Notes under the pieces: generated by a model | The model's input: the letters and a program-made list of their open reading frames with translations, nothing else | Database searches by the model: none | Told to the model about the DNA's origin: nothing | Part shown: positions 1-8,959 of the stretch, piece after piece | Layout: each line of letters starts with the position of its first letter | Position numbering within the stretch: position 1 is the first letter of the stretch | NCBI GenBank assembly: GCA_003105225.1 | Contig: PQAK01000064.1 | Location: forward strand, 1-39,912 | Length of the DNA stretch: 39,912 nt | From: Deltaproteobacteria bacterium | GTDB lineage: Bacteria > Desulfobacterota > Deferrimicrobia > Deferrimicrobiales > Deferrimicrobiaceae | Reading direction: 5' to 3' | Position numbers and translations under genes: made by a program

Positions 1-449
1 TCGCCCGGGCTGCCCACCCTGCCCGCATCGGACGCGACGTTCACGATCGCCCCTCCCTCGTTTCCCGCCGCCATGGCTTCCAGGGCGACGCGCGTCCCGT
101 GCACCACCCCCATCAGGTTGACTTCCACCACCTTCGCCCAATCCTGCGGGGCGGTCGACAGGAACGGGGTGATCCGGTCCCACCCGGCGTTGTTGACCCA
201 GATGTCGATCCTGCCCAGTTCGGACAGCACCTTCTTTCCGAGGGCGGCCATCTCGGAGAACCGCCCGACGTCCGACTGCACGAAGAGGAGGCGCGCCCCC
301 GCCTTCTGCCCCAGCAGCCGGAGATGGTCGGCCCCGTCGTCGCGCACGTCCGCGACCGCCACGTGCGCCCCTTCCCTCAGGAACCGCATGGCCGTTGCGA
401 ATCCGATGCCGCGGGCCCCTCCGGTGACGACCGCCACTTTCCCTTTCAT
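1..449 (-). CDS. SDR family NAD(P)-dependent oxidoreductase (C-terminus cut by window edge)
   Basis: This is the first 149 or so codons of a short-chain dehydrogenase/reductase. The N-terminus shows the Rossmann cofactor motif TGGARGIG at about residues 9-16, an acidic residue after beta-2 (AVADVRDD), an SDVG segment, and the structural NNAGW motif near residue 87. A V-N-V-A-S stretch near residue 140 fits the position of the catalytic Ser; the YxxxK motif lies outside the window. The ATG at 449 has a GGAGG ribosome site six bases upstream. The family reduces or oxidises carbonyl/hydroxyl groups with NAD(P)(H). It resembles FabG or 3-hydroxyacyl dehydrogenases, but the substrate cannot be inferred. 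It is divergent from bamD across about 110 bp. Confidence 0.9.
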   Translation of the reverse strand, partial: MKGKVAVVTGGARGIGFATAMRFLREGAHVAVADVRDDGADHLRLLGQKAGARLLFVQSDVGRFSEMAALGKKVLSELGRIDIWVNNAGWDRITPFLSTAPQDWAKVVEVNLMGVVHGTRVALEAMAAGNEGGAIVNVASDAGRVGSPG

Positions 450-523
450 CCTGCCTCCATGGGGAAGATTGACGCGCCGGTCAAGCAACCCCTTGGGAAG
501 CGCGCCATTTCCAAAGGGTAACA

Positions 524-552
524 TTGACAATTGCCGCTGGCTATACTACCGT
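524..552 (+). promoter_or_regulatory. possible sigma-70-type promoter for bamD
   Basis: A perfect TTGACA lies at 524-529 and TATACT at 542-547, but they are only 12 bases apart, too short for a standard sigma-70 pair. TTGACA could pair at 17 bases with a weak TACCGT (547-552), or TATACT could act with another -35. Either choice puts the transcript start within a few bases of the bamD ATG at 561, which has no visible Shine-Dalgarno. A leaderless or near-leaderless message is possible. This is inference. Confidence 0.3.
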
Positions 553-560
553 TTCCCTCC

Positions 561-1289
561 ATGCTTCGGCTTCGCTATCTTCCCGCCGTCGTCGTCCTGC
601 TGCTGGTTTCCCTCCTTCCCGCATGCACCGAAAAGCTGGCCAAGCAGCAAGGTCTTTCCGCGACCGACCTGTTCGCCAAGGGCCAGCAGAAGGCCGCGGC
701 GAAAAAGTACAAGGAGGCGGTGGAGGCCTACCAGGTGCTCCTGGAACGGTTCCCCAACTCCCCCCTGGCCTCCCGGGCCCAGCTCGGCCTTGCCGAAGCG
801 CGGATGAACAACAAGGACGACGTGGAGGCCGAGGTCGCGTTCGACGACTTTCTCCGCCTGTATCCGGCGGACGACAACGTCACCTATGCCTGCTACCGCA
901 AGGGAGAACTGCTGGCGCGGCAGGCGCTCGACCCGGGCCGGGACCAATCCAAGACCCTCGAGGCGATCAAGTCGTTCACGAAGGCCCGGGAAAAGGATCC
1001 GAACGGGCCGTATGCGGCAAAGGCCTCCGCCCGGATCGCGGAGCTGCGGAACCGGCTGGCGGAGCATGAAAAACGGGTGGTCGCGCACTATTTCGGCAGG
1101 AAGCATTTCGCCAGCGCGGAAGCGCGCGCACGGCGGGCCCTGTCGGAGTACCCGGAATCCACCGCCGTGCCTTCCCTCCTGTCCCTGCTCGCGGAGTCCC
1201 TGGAGAAACAGGGGAAGAAGGGGGAGGCCGCGGAGGTCCGGAAGGGGCTCGCGGAAAAATTCCCCGCGCGGGGAGGAAAGAAACCCTGA
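561..1289 (+). CDS. bamD: Outer membrane protein assembly factor BamD (lipoprotein, TPR)
   Basis: The predicted 242-residue protein starts with a lipoprotein signal: MLRLR, a hydrophobic stretch, then a lipobox LLPAC with Cys at about residue 22. The mature part is a run of TPR-like helices (AAAKKYKEAVEAYQ, then FPNSPLASRAQLGLAE, then VEAEVAFDDFLRLYP), the pattern of BamD/YfiO. Family knowledge: BamD is an outer-membrane lipoprotein that works with BamA to fold beta-barrel proteins. The ATG at 561 was chosen over a TTG 30 bases upstream because it puts the signal peptide at the N-terminus. The gene overlaps the following TPR gene by four bases. Other TPR lipoproteins are possible, but length and repeat layout favour BamD. 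Confidence 0.85.
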   Translation: MLRLRYLPAVVVLLLVSLLPACTEKLAKQQGLSATDLFAKGQQKAAAKKYKEAVEAYQVLLERFPNSPLASRAQLGLAEARMNNKDDVEAEVAFDDFLRLYPADDNVTYACYRKGELLARQALDPGRDQSKTLEAIKSFTKAREKDPNGPYAAKASARIAELRNRLAEHEKRVVAHYFGRKHFASAEARARRALSEYPESTAVPSLLSLLAESLEKQGKKGEAAEVRKGLAEKFPARGGKKP

Positions 1290-2002
1290 GCCGGGACCTG
1301 TCCACGCTCGTCACCATCGGGAAGCGGGCCTTCGAGGAGAAGGACTTCTTCCGGGCGGAGAGGATCCTGCGCGAGGCGATCGGGGGCGGCGCCAGCTACT
1401 CCGACCTCCATTACATTCTCGGCCTCATCTATCACCAATGGGGGAAGCTGCACCAGGCCGTCGATTATTTCGAGAAGGCGGTGGAGCTGAACCCCTCCTA
1501 CACCGAGGCGCTCCTCTCGCTTTCGATCACCCTGAACGACATGGGCCGGTACGAGGAGGCGAAGACCGTCTACCGGCGCGCGAGCGAGACCGTCGAGGTC
1601 GCGGGAGCCTCCACGCCGGGCGGCATCTTCCGGGGGAGGATCGCCAACCTGCATGCCGAGCTCGGGGAGCTCTATCTCGCCCTCGGCCGGAACGAGGATG
1701 CGATCCTGGAATACCGGAAGGCCCTCGCCGCGGCCCCCGAATACCCCGACCTGCGCGTCCGGATGGTCGTCGCGCTGCGGGAAGCGGGCAGGATGGCGGA
1801 AGGGCTCGAGGAAACGGAGAAGGTCCTTGCGGGGCACCCCGGCAATATCCCCGCGAGGATCCAGCAGGGAATCCTTTGTTACCTGTCGGGGGACAAGGCG
1901 TCCGCGCGCCGCGCCTGGGAGGATGCGCTCTTCCGGGATCCGACAAACAAGCTCGTGCAGCTTTACCTGAACATGCTCGACAGGGAATCGACCGGGAAGT
2001 AG
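1286..2002 (+). CDS. TPR-repeat protein with apparent CTG start
   Basis: The frame encodes about 238 residues of tetratricopeptide repeats (for example LHYILGLIYHQWGKLHQAVDY, then AELGELYLALGRNEDAILEY, then ILCYLSGDKASARRAWEDAL). The clear repeat sequence runs upstream of the first in-frame ATG/GTG (about 1478) back to the bamD stop. A GGGAGG at 1271-1276 precedes CTG at 1286, and CTGA fuses this start to the bamD TGA. No ATG, GTG or TTG lies between the upstream coding sequence and 1478, so CTG is the best start. No signal peptide is visible. It probably works as a protein-interaction scaffold with BamD, but the role is unknown. Confidence 0.75.
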   Translation: MSRDLSTLVTIGKRAFEEKDFFRAERILREAIGGGASYSDLHYILGLIYHQWGKLHQAVDYFEKAVELNPSYTEALLSLSITLNDMGRYEEAKTVYRRASETVEVAGASTPGGIFRGRIANLHAELGELYLALGRNEDAILEYRKALAAAPEYPDLRVRMVVALREAGRMAEGLEETEKVLAGHPGNIPARIQQGILCYLSGDKASARRAWEDALFRDPTNKLVQLYLNMLDRESTGK

Positions 2003-2003
2003 T

Positions 2004-2019
2004 CCCGCACCGAAGCGGG
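2004..2019. terminator. hairpin between convergent TPR gene and alaS
   Basis: CCCGC-ACCGAA-GCGGG forms a 5-bp GC stem with a 6-base loop in the 19-bp gap between two convergent genes. On the plus strand it is followed by GGCTATTT, only a weak U tract. A bidirectional terminator is plausible from position rather than strength. Confidence 0.35.
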
Positions 2020-2021
2020 GG

Positions 2022-4658
2022 CTATTTCACCCAGGTGGAGGCCGACCGGAGCGCCTCGGGCAGCCCCCCGACGTTCCCGCCGCCCGCCTGGGCCATGTCG
2101 CGACGCCCGCCGCCCCCGCCGCCGACGAAAGCCGCGGCTTTCTTTACGATATCGTTCGCCGAATAGGACGCGAGGAGATCCTCCGTCACTCCCGCCACGA
2201 GGTGGCACCGCTCGCCCTGAACGCTTCCCAGCAGCAGGATCCCGCTTTTCATCTTTCCCTTGACCTTGTCGGCAAGCTCCCGGAGGGCGGCGGGGTCCAT
2301 CGGTTCGACTTCGCAGGCCGCGACGGTCACCGCCCCCGCCTTCACGGCTTTCCCCAGGATCTCCCCGGCCAGGTCCCGCGATGCCCGGCGCCTCGCGTCC
2401 TGAAGCTCCTTCTCGAGCCCCTTGATCTGGGCGAACAGCTTTCGTACCCGCTCGGCGGCATCGGCCGGGGGGACCTTGAGGTCGCGCGATATCTCGTGGA
2501 GAAGATCGGCCTCGCCCCTCAGGTGGCGGAGCGCCGCGGGGCCCGTCAACGCCTCGATGCGCCGCACCCCCGCCGCGAGGGCCCCCTCCGACACGATGCG
2601 GAAAGGCCCGATCTCGATCGTGTTGCGGACGTGCGTCCCCCCGCACAGCTCGCGGCTCACGCCGGGAACGGTCACCATGCGGACGACGTCGCCGTACTTC
2701 TCCCCGAAGAACGCCATCGCACCCGCCGCGATCGCGGCGTCGTACGGCAGGTTCTCCCAGGTCACCGGCGCCGACGCCACGATGACCTCGTTGACGCTGT
2801 TTTCCACCTCGCGCAGCGCCTCCGCCGGGACGGCTTCGAAATGGGTGAAGTCGAACCGCAGCTTGTCCGGCCCCACGTACGATCCCGCCTGCCGGACATG
2901 GGTCCCCAGGACCTTCCGGAGCGCCGCCTGGAGAAGATGCGTCGCGGTGTGGTTGGCCTGGGTCCGGCGCCGTACCGCTTCCTCGACCGCAAGGTCGACG
3001 GCCTTCCCCTCGCGGACCTTCCCCCCCGTGACGCTCGCGCGGTGAATGACCATGCCGGGGGCGGGCTTCCGGGTGGAGGCGATCCGAAGCCGGAACCCCT
3101 CCCCGGCGCCGGATCCGACGTCGCCTACCTGTCCGCCCGATTCTCCGTAGAAGGGGGTGACGTCCGTGACGAAGTCGATCTCCTCGCCCGCCGATGCCTC
3201 CGTCACCCGCTCCCCGTTCCGGAAGAGGGCCACGATCCTTCCCGCCGCCGCAAGGCGATCGTACCCGACGAATTCCACCGTGATCCCGGCGCCGGAAAGG
3301 AACGATGCCGCCGCGTCCGAGGCGGCGGCCTCCCCCCCCTTCCAGGACACCCGGGACTGCGCCCGCTGTTTTTCCATCTCCTTCTCGAACCCTTCCTGAT
3401 CGAGCGCAACGCCCCGCTCGCGGCACAGGTCGGCCGTCAGGTCCACGGGGAAGCCGTAGGTGTCGTACAGCTTGAACGCCACATCGCCCGCGAAGACGCT
3501 GCTTCCCCCTTTCCCGATCCGCGCGAACTCGTCTTCGACCATCCGCAGCCCCGCGTCGAGCGTTTCGAGGAACCGCTTCTCCTCGTGCAGGGCCACGGTG
3601 TCGATGAAGGCGGCGCTCTTGCCCAGTTCCGGGTAGGCGGCCGAGAACTCCTTCACCACGGCGGCGGCCACACGGTGGAGGAACGGCCCTTCGAAGCCGA
3701 TCTTCTTCCCGTGCCGGAGCGCGCGCCGGAGGATGCGGCGCAACACGTATCCCCGCCCTTCGTTGGAAGGGAGCACGCCGTCCGCGATGAGAAACGCCGT
3801 GGCGCGCGCATGGTCCGCAATCACCCGCATCGCCGCATCGGCGGCCTTCGACGTTCCCGGCGCCACCCCGCTCTCCCGCGCGATCTCCCGCAGGATCGGC
3901 TGGAAGAGGTCGGTATCGTAGTTGCTGGCGACTCCCTGGACGACCGCCGCCAGCCGCTCCAGGCCCATCCCCGTATCGATGCTCGGCCTGGGCAGCGGGG
4001 ACTTCTTCCCGCTCTCGTCCTGGTTGAACTGCATGAAGACGAGGTTCCAGATCTCCAGGAACCGGTCGCAGTCGCAGCCCACGGAGCACGCGGGCCGGCC
4101 GCACCCGATCCCTTCCCCCTGGTCGTAGAGGATCTCGGAGCAGGGCCCGCACGGCCCCGTCGGCCCCATCGACCAGAAGTTGTCCTTCTCGTCGAACCGC
4201 ACGATCCGGGAGGCGGGGAGCCCCATCGTCTTGTGCCAGATGTCGTACGCCTCGTCGTCCTCCCGGAAGACGGAGACGGTCATCCGCTTCCCGTCGAGGC
4301 CGACCTCCCGGGTGAGGAAGTCCCACCCGAAGAAGATCGCGTCCTTCTTGAAGTAGTCCCCGAAGGAGAAGTTCCCCAGCATCTCGAAGAGCGTGTGGTG
4401 CCGCGCCGTGTACCCGACGTTCTCCAGGTCGTTGTGCTTGCCGCTGACCCGCAGGCACCGCTGGGCCGTGGCCGCGCGCTTCCAGTCGGACGGACCCAGC
4501 CCCAGGAAATACTCCTTGAACTGCACCATCCCGGCGTTCGTGAACAGCAGGGTCGGGTCGTTCGCCGGCACCAGGGAGGACCCGGGAAGAACCCTGTGGC
4601 CGTTCTTCTCGAAATAGGAAAGGAATACGGCTCGAAGCGATGCCCCGGTCGTCGTCAA
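2022..4658 (-). CDS. alaS: Alanine--tRNA ligase
   Basis: The 878-residue product has the normal length and full domain order of bacterial AlaRS. The class II catalytic core begins near residue 10 (motif 2 region with TARHHTLFEMLGNFSFGDYF). The tRNA-recognition region is in the middle. The editing domain carries the zinc ligands H570, H574 (NHTATHLL), C672 and H676 (CGGTH). The C-Ala domain includes a Gly-rich GGGGGGR segment near the C-terminus. The enzyme charges tRNA-Ala and clears mischarged Ser/Gly. The start is a TTG at 4658, preceded by GGAGAGGG. The gene lies 4 bp after the recX stop and closes the recA operon, the common bacterial order recA-recX-alaS. Confidence 0.97.
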   Translation of the reverse strand: MTTTGASLRAVFLSYFEKNGHRVLPGSSLVPANDPTLLFTNAGMVQFKEYFLGLGPSDWKRAATAQRCLRVSGKHNDLENVGYTARHHTLFEMLGNFSFGDYFKKDAIFFGWDFLTREVGLDGKRMTVSVFREDDEAYDIWHKTMGLPASRIVRFDEKDNFWSMGPTGPCGPCSEILYDQGEGIGCGRPACSVGCDCDRFLEIWNLVFMQFNQDESGKKSPLPRPSIDTGMGLERLAAVVQGVASNYDTDLFQPILREIARESGVAPGTSKAADAAMRVIADHARATAFLIADGVLPSNEGRGYVLRRILRRALRHGKKIGFEGPFLHRVAAAVVKEFSAAYPELGKSAAFIDTVALHEEKRFLETLDAGLRMVEDEFARIGKGGSSVFAGDVAFKLYDTYGFPVDLTADLCRERGVALDQEGFEKEMEKQRAQSRVSWKGGEAAASDAAASFLSGAGITVEFVGYDRLAAAGRIVALFRNGERVTEASAGEEIDFVTDVTPFYGESGGQVGDVGSGAGEGFRLRIASTRKPAPGMVIHRASVTGGKVREGKAVDLAVEEAVRRRTQANHTATHLLQAALRKVLGTHVRQAGSYVGPDKLRFDFTHFEAVPAEALREVENSVNEVIVASAPVTWENLPYDAAIAAGAMAFFGEKYGDVVRMVTVPGVSRELCGGTHVRNTIEIGPFRIVSEGALAAGVRRIEALTGPAALRHLRGEADLLHEISRDLKVPPADAAERVRKLFAQIKGLEKELQDARRRASRDLAGEILGKAVKAGAVTVAACEVEPMDPAALRELADKVKGKMKSGILLLGSVQGERCHLVAGVTEDLLASYSANDIVKKAAAFVGGGGGGRRDMAQAGGGNVGGLPEALRSASTWVK

Positions 4659-4662
4659 TGGT

Positions 4663-5121
4663 TTATCCCTCTCCTTCTAGGATGTCGGACGAATGGCCCC
4701 CGATGGCCTTCCGGCACGTTCCCGGGGGGAACCCGCGACCCGCGAGAAACCGGTAGGCCCTGGCGGCGCCTTCGCGGCCGGGCGGCAGCCCGCCGCGGAA
4801 CTTCCGGCGAAGGGCGGCCGATGCCGCTGCGAGCTCCTCTTCCTCGGAGGAGGACTCCCGCAGGATGCGTTCGACCAGGTCCGGGGCGATCCCGCGCGCA
4901 CGCAGGGCCCATGCGATCTTTGCGGACCCGTAGCCGCGCGTCTCCCGGTAGGACCGGACCAGCCTCGCGCACAGCTTCGGGTCGTCCACCAGTCCGAGAT
5001 CCCGCAGCCGGCGGATCGCCGCCGAGCACTCGGCCGGGGGGAATCCCTTCTTCCCGAGCCTTTCGCGGATTTCCCCTTCGCTCAGGTCCCGCCGGGAAAG
5101 CATCCGCAGCGCAGCCCCCAT
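4663..5121 (-). CDS. recX: Regulatory protein RecX
   Basis: The 152-residue, helix-rich protein has the RecX three-helix repeat signature: LSRRDLSEGEIRERLGKKGF near the N-terminus, then LRDLGLVDDPKLCARLVRSY and GSAKIAWALRARGIAPDLVE. RecX binds RecA filaments and modulates their extension. An in-frame ORF extends further upstream, but the ATG at 5121 has a GGAGG six bases before it and begins at the conserved region, so it was chosen. The gene sits between pilT (31 bp upstream) and alaS (4 bp downstream). It is separated from recA by pilT, which is unusual for most phyla. Confidence 0.9.
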   Translation of the reverse strand: MGAALRMLSRRDLSEGEIRERLGKKGFPPAECSAAIRRLRDLGLVDDPKLCARLVRSYRETRGYGSAKIAWALRARGIAPDLVERILRESSSEEEELAAASAALRRKFRGGLPPGREGAARAYRFLAGRGFPPGTCRKAIGGHSSDILEGEG

Positions 5122-5152
5122 CGCCCCTCCGGGGGGGGGAGTCCCCCCGGCG

Positions 5153-6283
5153 CTACTCCTTCGCCGGCGACTGGCCGCTCTTGTCAAAATCGTCCCAGGT
5201 AAGGTCCGTGCCCGAGGAAATTCCGCGGACGCGCAGCGCAAGGTCGTCGGGATTCGATGCCTGCCGGAGCGCCTCGTCCAGGGTGATCAGCCCTTCCTTG
5301 TAGAGGAGCATGAGGGACTGGTCGAAGGTCTGCATCCCGTAGCTCACGAATCCCTGCGCGATCGCCTCGCGGATCTTCCGGGTCTTGTCCTTGTCCTCGA
5401 TGTACTCCTTGATCCGGGCGGTGTTGATCATGACCTCGATCGCGGGAACACGGCCTTTCCCGTCGCTCCTCGGAACCAGCCGCTGGGAAATCACGGCCTT
5501 CAGCAGCGAGGCCAGCTGGATCCGGATCTGCTTCTGCTGGAACGGCGGAAACGCGCCGACGACGCGGGTGATCGTCTCCGCGGCGTCGAGGGTGTGCAGC
5601 GTCGACAGGACGAGGTGCCCGGTCTCGGCGGCCATGATCGCCGTCTCGATCGTCTCCAGGTCGCGCATCTCGCCCACCAGGATCACGTCGGGGTCCTGCC
5701 GCAGGGCGCTCCGGAGCGCGTCGGAGAACGAGGCGGTGTCCACGCCGAGCTCCCGCTGGTTGATGATGCTCTTCCGGTCGCGCAGGAGGAACTCGATCGG
5801 GTCCTCGATCGTGATGATATGGCAGCTGCGGTGGATGTTGATGTATTCGATGATGGAGGCCAGGGTCGTCGACTTGCCGCAGCCCGTGGTCCCCGTGCAC
5901 AGGACCAGCCCGCGCTGCTCCAGCGCGATCTTCTCGAGCACTTTCGGAAGGTGGAGCTCCTCGAAGGACTGCACGCCCACGGGAACGACGCGCAGCACCA
6001 TCCCGATCGTGCCGCGCTGGATGAAGACGTTGACGCGGAACCTTCCGAGCCCGGAGACGCCGTACGCGCAATCGAGCTCCTGGGTGGCTTCGAATTTCCT
6101 GCGCTGCTCCTCCGTCAGGATGCTCGCGCTCATCTGCGCCAGCTCTTCCTGCTTGAGCGGCTCCGGCATCTTGAGGGGGACGAGCTTGCCGTTGATCCGG
6201 AAGACGGGCAACAGCCCCGCCTTGAGATGCACGTCGGATGCGCCGTGGCGGATGGCCGCCTTGAGGATGTCGTTCAGCTCCAA
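5153..6283 (-). CDS. pilT: Type IV pilus retraction ATPase PilT
   Basis: The 376-residue secretion ATPase shows the PilT N-terminal PAS-like domain (ASDVHLKAG, LPVFRINGKL), Walker A GTTGCGKST at residues 131-139, Asp box ITIEDPIEFL, Walker B LVGEMRDLETI and His box LSTLHTLDAAETI. It is a cytoplasmic hexameric motor that disassembles type IV pili for twitching. The start is TTG at 6283, preceded by AAGGAG, with one base between it and the recA stop. It is probably translated as part of the recA operon. The pilus structural genes are not here; several PilT paralogues are usual in Geobacter-like genomes, so it may be a PilT/PilU-type paralogue. Confidence 0.93.
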   Translation of the reverse strand: MELNDILKAAIRHGASDVHLKAGLLPVFRINGKLVPLKMPEPLKQEELAQMSASILTEEQRRKFEATQELDCAYGVSGLGRFRVNVFIQRGTIGMVLRVVPVGVQSFEELHLPKVLEKIALEQRGLVLCTGTTGCGKSTTLASIIEYINIHRSCHIITIEDPIEFLLRDRKSIINQRELGVDTASFSDALRSALRQDPDVILVGEMRDLETIETAIMAAETGHLVLSTLHTLDAAETITRVVGAFPPFQQKQIRIQLASLLKAVISQRLVPRSDGKGRVPAIEVMINTARIKEYIEDKDKTRKIREAIAQGFVSYGMQTFDQSLMLLYKEGLITLDEALRQASNPDDLALRVRGISSGTDLTWDDFDKSGQSPAKE

Positions 6284-6284
6284 A

Positions 6285-7312
<1,028 letters not shown>

Positions 7313-7316
<4 letters not shown>

Positions 7317-7909
7317 TTCCCCTTCTCCTCTCTCTCCGTTCTCTCCGGCTCCCGCGGGAGAGGGATGTCGCGCAGAACGGCGTACGCCGCTCCCCGCGGA
7401 GACAGCCGGCTTTCGTACAGCTGGAACGAGCTTACCCCGACCGTCCCGAACCGTTGCCCGGACAAGACCCTGGAATATTCCTCTCCCCACGCCGGTGGGA
7501 TCCTGCCTCTTGCTCGGCCGACCGTGATGTGCGGGTGGAACGGACGCTCCTCCCGGGGGAAGCCTGCGCCGGAAAGCGCGTTCTCCATATTCTCTTGCAA
7601 CTCGCCGACCAATTCAAGCGGTTCCCGGATTCCGATCCACAACACGCGGGGGGAGCGCAGGGAAGGGAATCCTCCCGCACCCTCCACGAGGAGATCGAAG
7701 GGGGGGATCCCCTGCCCGGCATCCTGGAGCCGGGAGGCGATCTCCTCCACCCGTTCCTGGGGGATCTCACCGAGAAACTTGAGCGTCACATGCAGGTTCG
7801 GCTCGGGCGTCCATGCAACGGGGAGGCGTCGCGACCGGAATGGGGACACCGCATCCGTGATCGCCCGCCGGCATTCCGGGGGCAGGCCGATCCCGATGAA
7901 CGCTCTCAT
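7313..7909 (-). CDS. thpR: RNA 2',3'-cyclic phosphodiesterase (ThpR/LigT family)
   Basis: The 198-residue product has the 2H phosphoesterase fold: two HxT motifs, H40-V-T42 in LHVTLKFLG and H127-I-T129 in HPHITVGR, spaced as in ThpR. Family knowledge: it hydrolyses RNA 2',3'-cyclic phosphates and was first described as 2'-5' RNA ligase. The start is ATG at 7909 with GAAGGA upstream. The start overlaps the pncC stop (ATGA) and its own stop overlaps the recA start (ATGA), so translation of pncC, thpR and recA looks coupled. Confidence 0.92.
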
Positions 7910-8412
7910 TCCTTCATCCCCCGGCCGGCGGGCATGCATCGGAGAAGCTCCTCCAGGGCCCAGGCTACCGCCTGGTTGCGGACGGCTTCACGGTCTCCGG
8001 CAAATCGCCTCCTGGCCGAAAACCGGACTCCCTCCGCCGTGATTCCCAGGCATACCGTGCCCACCGGCTTCTCCGGCGTGCCTCCCCCCGGCCCGGCGAC
8101 GCCGGTGACGCCGACCCCGATGTCCGACCCGAATCGGCGCTTCACGCCCTCCGCCATCGAAATCGCCACCGGCTCGCTTACCGCCCCTTCGGAAAGGATC
8201 CGGTCCTCCGGAACGTCGATTGCCCTCGTCTTGACCGCGTTGTGGTATGCCACCACTCCCCCGAGGAAGTACCGCGAACTCCCCGGAATCTCCGTTATCG
8301 CCGCGCACAGCCCCCCCCCGGTGCACGATTCGGCGACCGCCAGAAGGCGGTCCCCGCCGGAGAGGGATGCTCCCAGTCGCTCCGCCAGTTCCCGGATCAG
8401 CCGGCCAGCCAT
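7906..8412 (-). CDS. pncC: Nicotinamide-nucleotide amidohydrolase (CinA C-terminal domain / PncC)
   Basis: The 168-residue protein is the stand-alone CinA_C domain. It has the conserved AESCTGG motif near residue 28, LGGVVAYHNAVKT, GAVSEPVA and GVTGVAGPGGGTPEKPVGTV. The family deamidates nicotinamide mononucleotide to nicotinate mononucleotide in pyridine nucleotide recycling. The N-terminal MoaB-like half of full CinA is absent. The ATG at 8412 lies inside the last codons of pgpA (16-bp overlap). Location beside recA matches the common cinA-recA linkage. Confidence 0.9.
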   Translation of the reverse strand: MAGRLIRELAERLGASLSGGDRLLAVAESCTGGGLCAAITEIPGSSRYFLGGVVAYHNAVKTRAIDVPEDRILSEGAVSEPVAISMAEGVKRRFGSDIGVGVTGVAGPGGGTPEKPVGTVCLGITAEGVRFSARRRFAGDREAVRNQAVAWALEELLRCMPAGRGMKE

Positions 8413-8873
8413 TGGATCCCCCGGTAGGCCAGGTTGGCATACACCCCTGCCGCAAGGTCGTCCGCGACGACATAGATCGGCCCTTCCCTCGCGTCCGCCC
8501 AGGCCACAGGCCCGAATTTCAGGATATCGAAGAACCGGAACAGGAGGAACAGCAGCAGCGCGGGCTTCCACCCCCACGGGATCCCGGTGGCGGCCAGCAG
8601 CATCCCCGCGATCTCGTCGATCACCACCGAAGGGGGATCCTTGATGCCCGTCTCCCGGATTTCCACGCGCGCCGCCGGAATCGACAGCAGGACCACCGCC
8701 GCGAGGATGCCCATATGGGCCATGCCCGATCCGCCTCCCAGGAACCACAGGGGCATCGCCAGCAGCGTCCCGAGGGTGCCGGGGATCCCGGGAACGAAAC
8801 CGATCCCGAATCCCGAGGCGACCGCCCTCCAGAACCAGGTCACCGGAAAACGTTTGACTTGAAAGATAGGCAT
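8397..8873 (-). CDS. pgpA: Phosphatidylglycerophosphatase A
   Basis: The 158-residue integral membrane protein has the PgpA signature GFGIGFVPGIPGTLGTLLAMPL near the N-terminus, several hydrophobic segments (ILAAVVLLSIPAA; ALLLFLLFRFFDI) and the DEIAGM motif. It dephosphorylates phosphatidylglycerophosphate to phosphatidylglycerol in the inner membrane. The ATG at 8873 (MPIFQVKRF) was preferred over longer in-frame starts because upstream residues look like translated AT-rich intergenic sequence. No clear Shine-Dalgarno precedes it, so the true start is uncertain by a few codons. It is the first gene of the minus-strand operon that leads to recA and alaS. Confidence 0.9.
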   Translation of the reverse strand: MPIFQVKRFPVTWFWRAVASGFGIGFVPGIPGTLGTLLAMPLWFLGGGSGMAHMGILAAVVLLSIPAARVEIRETGIKDPPSVVIDEIAGMLLAATGIPWGWKPALLLFLLFRFFDILKFGPVAWADAREGPIYVVADDLAAGVYANLAYRGIQWLAG

Positions 8874-8959
8874 ATCTAGATTATCAATTTTACATTTATA
8901 ATAAAATGTCCGTAACAAATAAAACGACTTTTGCATTTTGAGGAGGAAGCACAGCGGAA
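8874..8959. promoter_or_regulatory. AT-rich divergent promoter region pgpA / HEAT gene
   Basis: This 86-bp gap is markedly more AT-rich than its surroundings. A perfect TATAAT lies on the plus strand at 8897-8902, without a good -35 at 16-18 bases. The minus strand has TTGTTA (8918-8913) and overlapping TATTAT/TATAAA boxes, not ideally spaced. AGGAGGA at 8941-8947 is the ribosome site for the gene at 8960. Promoter identity is inferred from composition and divergent layout. Confidence 0.5.

Noticed and set aside
2202-5303. Very long open frame on the plus strand across alaS and recX
   Set aside because: It is antisense to alaS and recX, is rich in Arg, Pro, Gly and His and has no domain. High GC removes stop codons in shadow frames.
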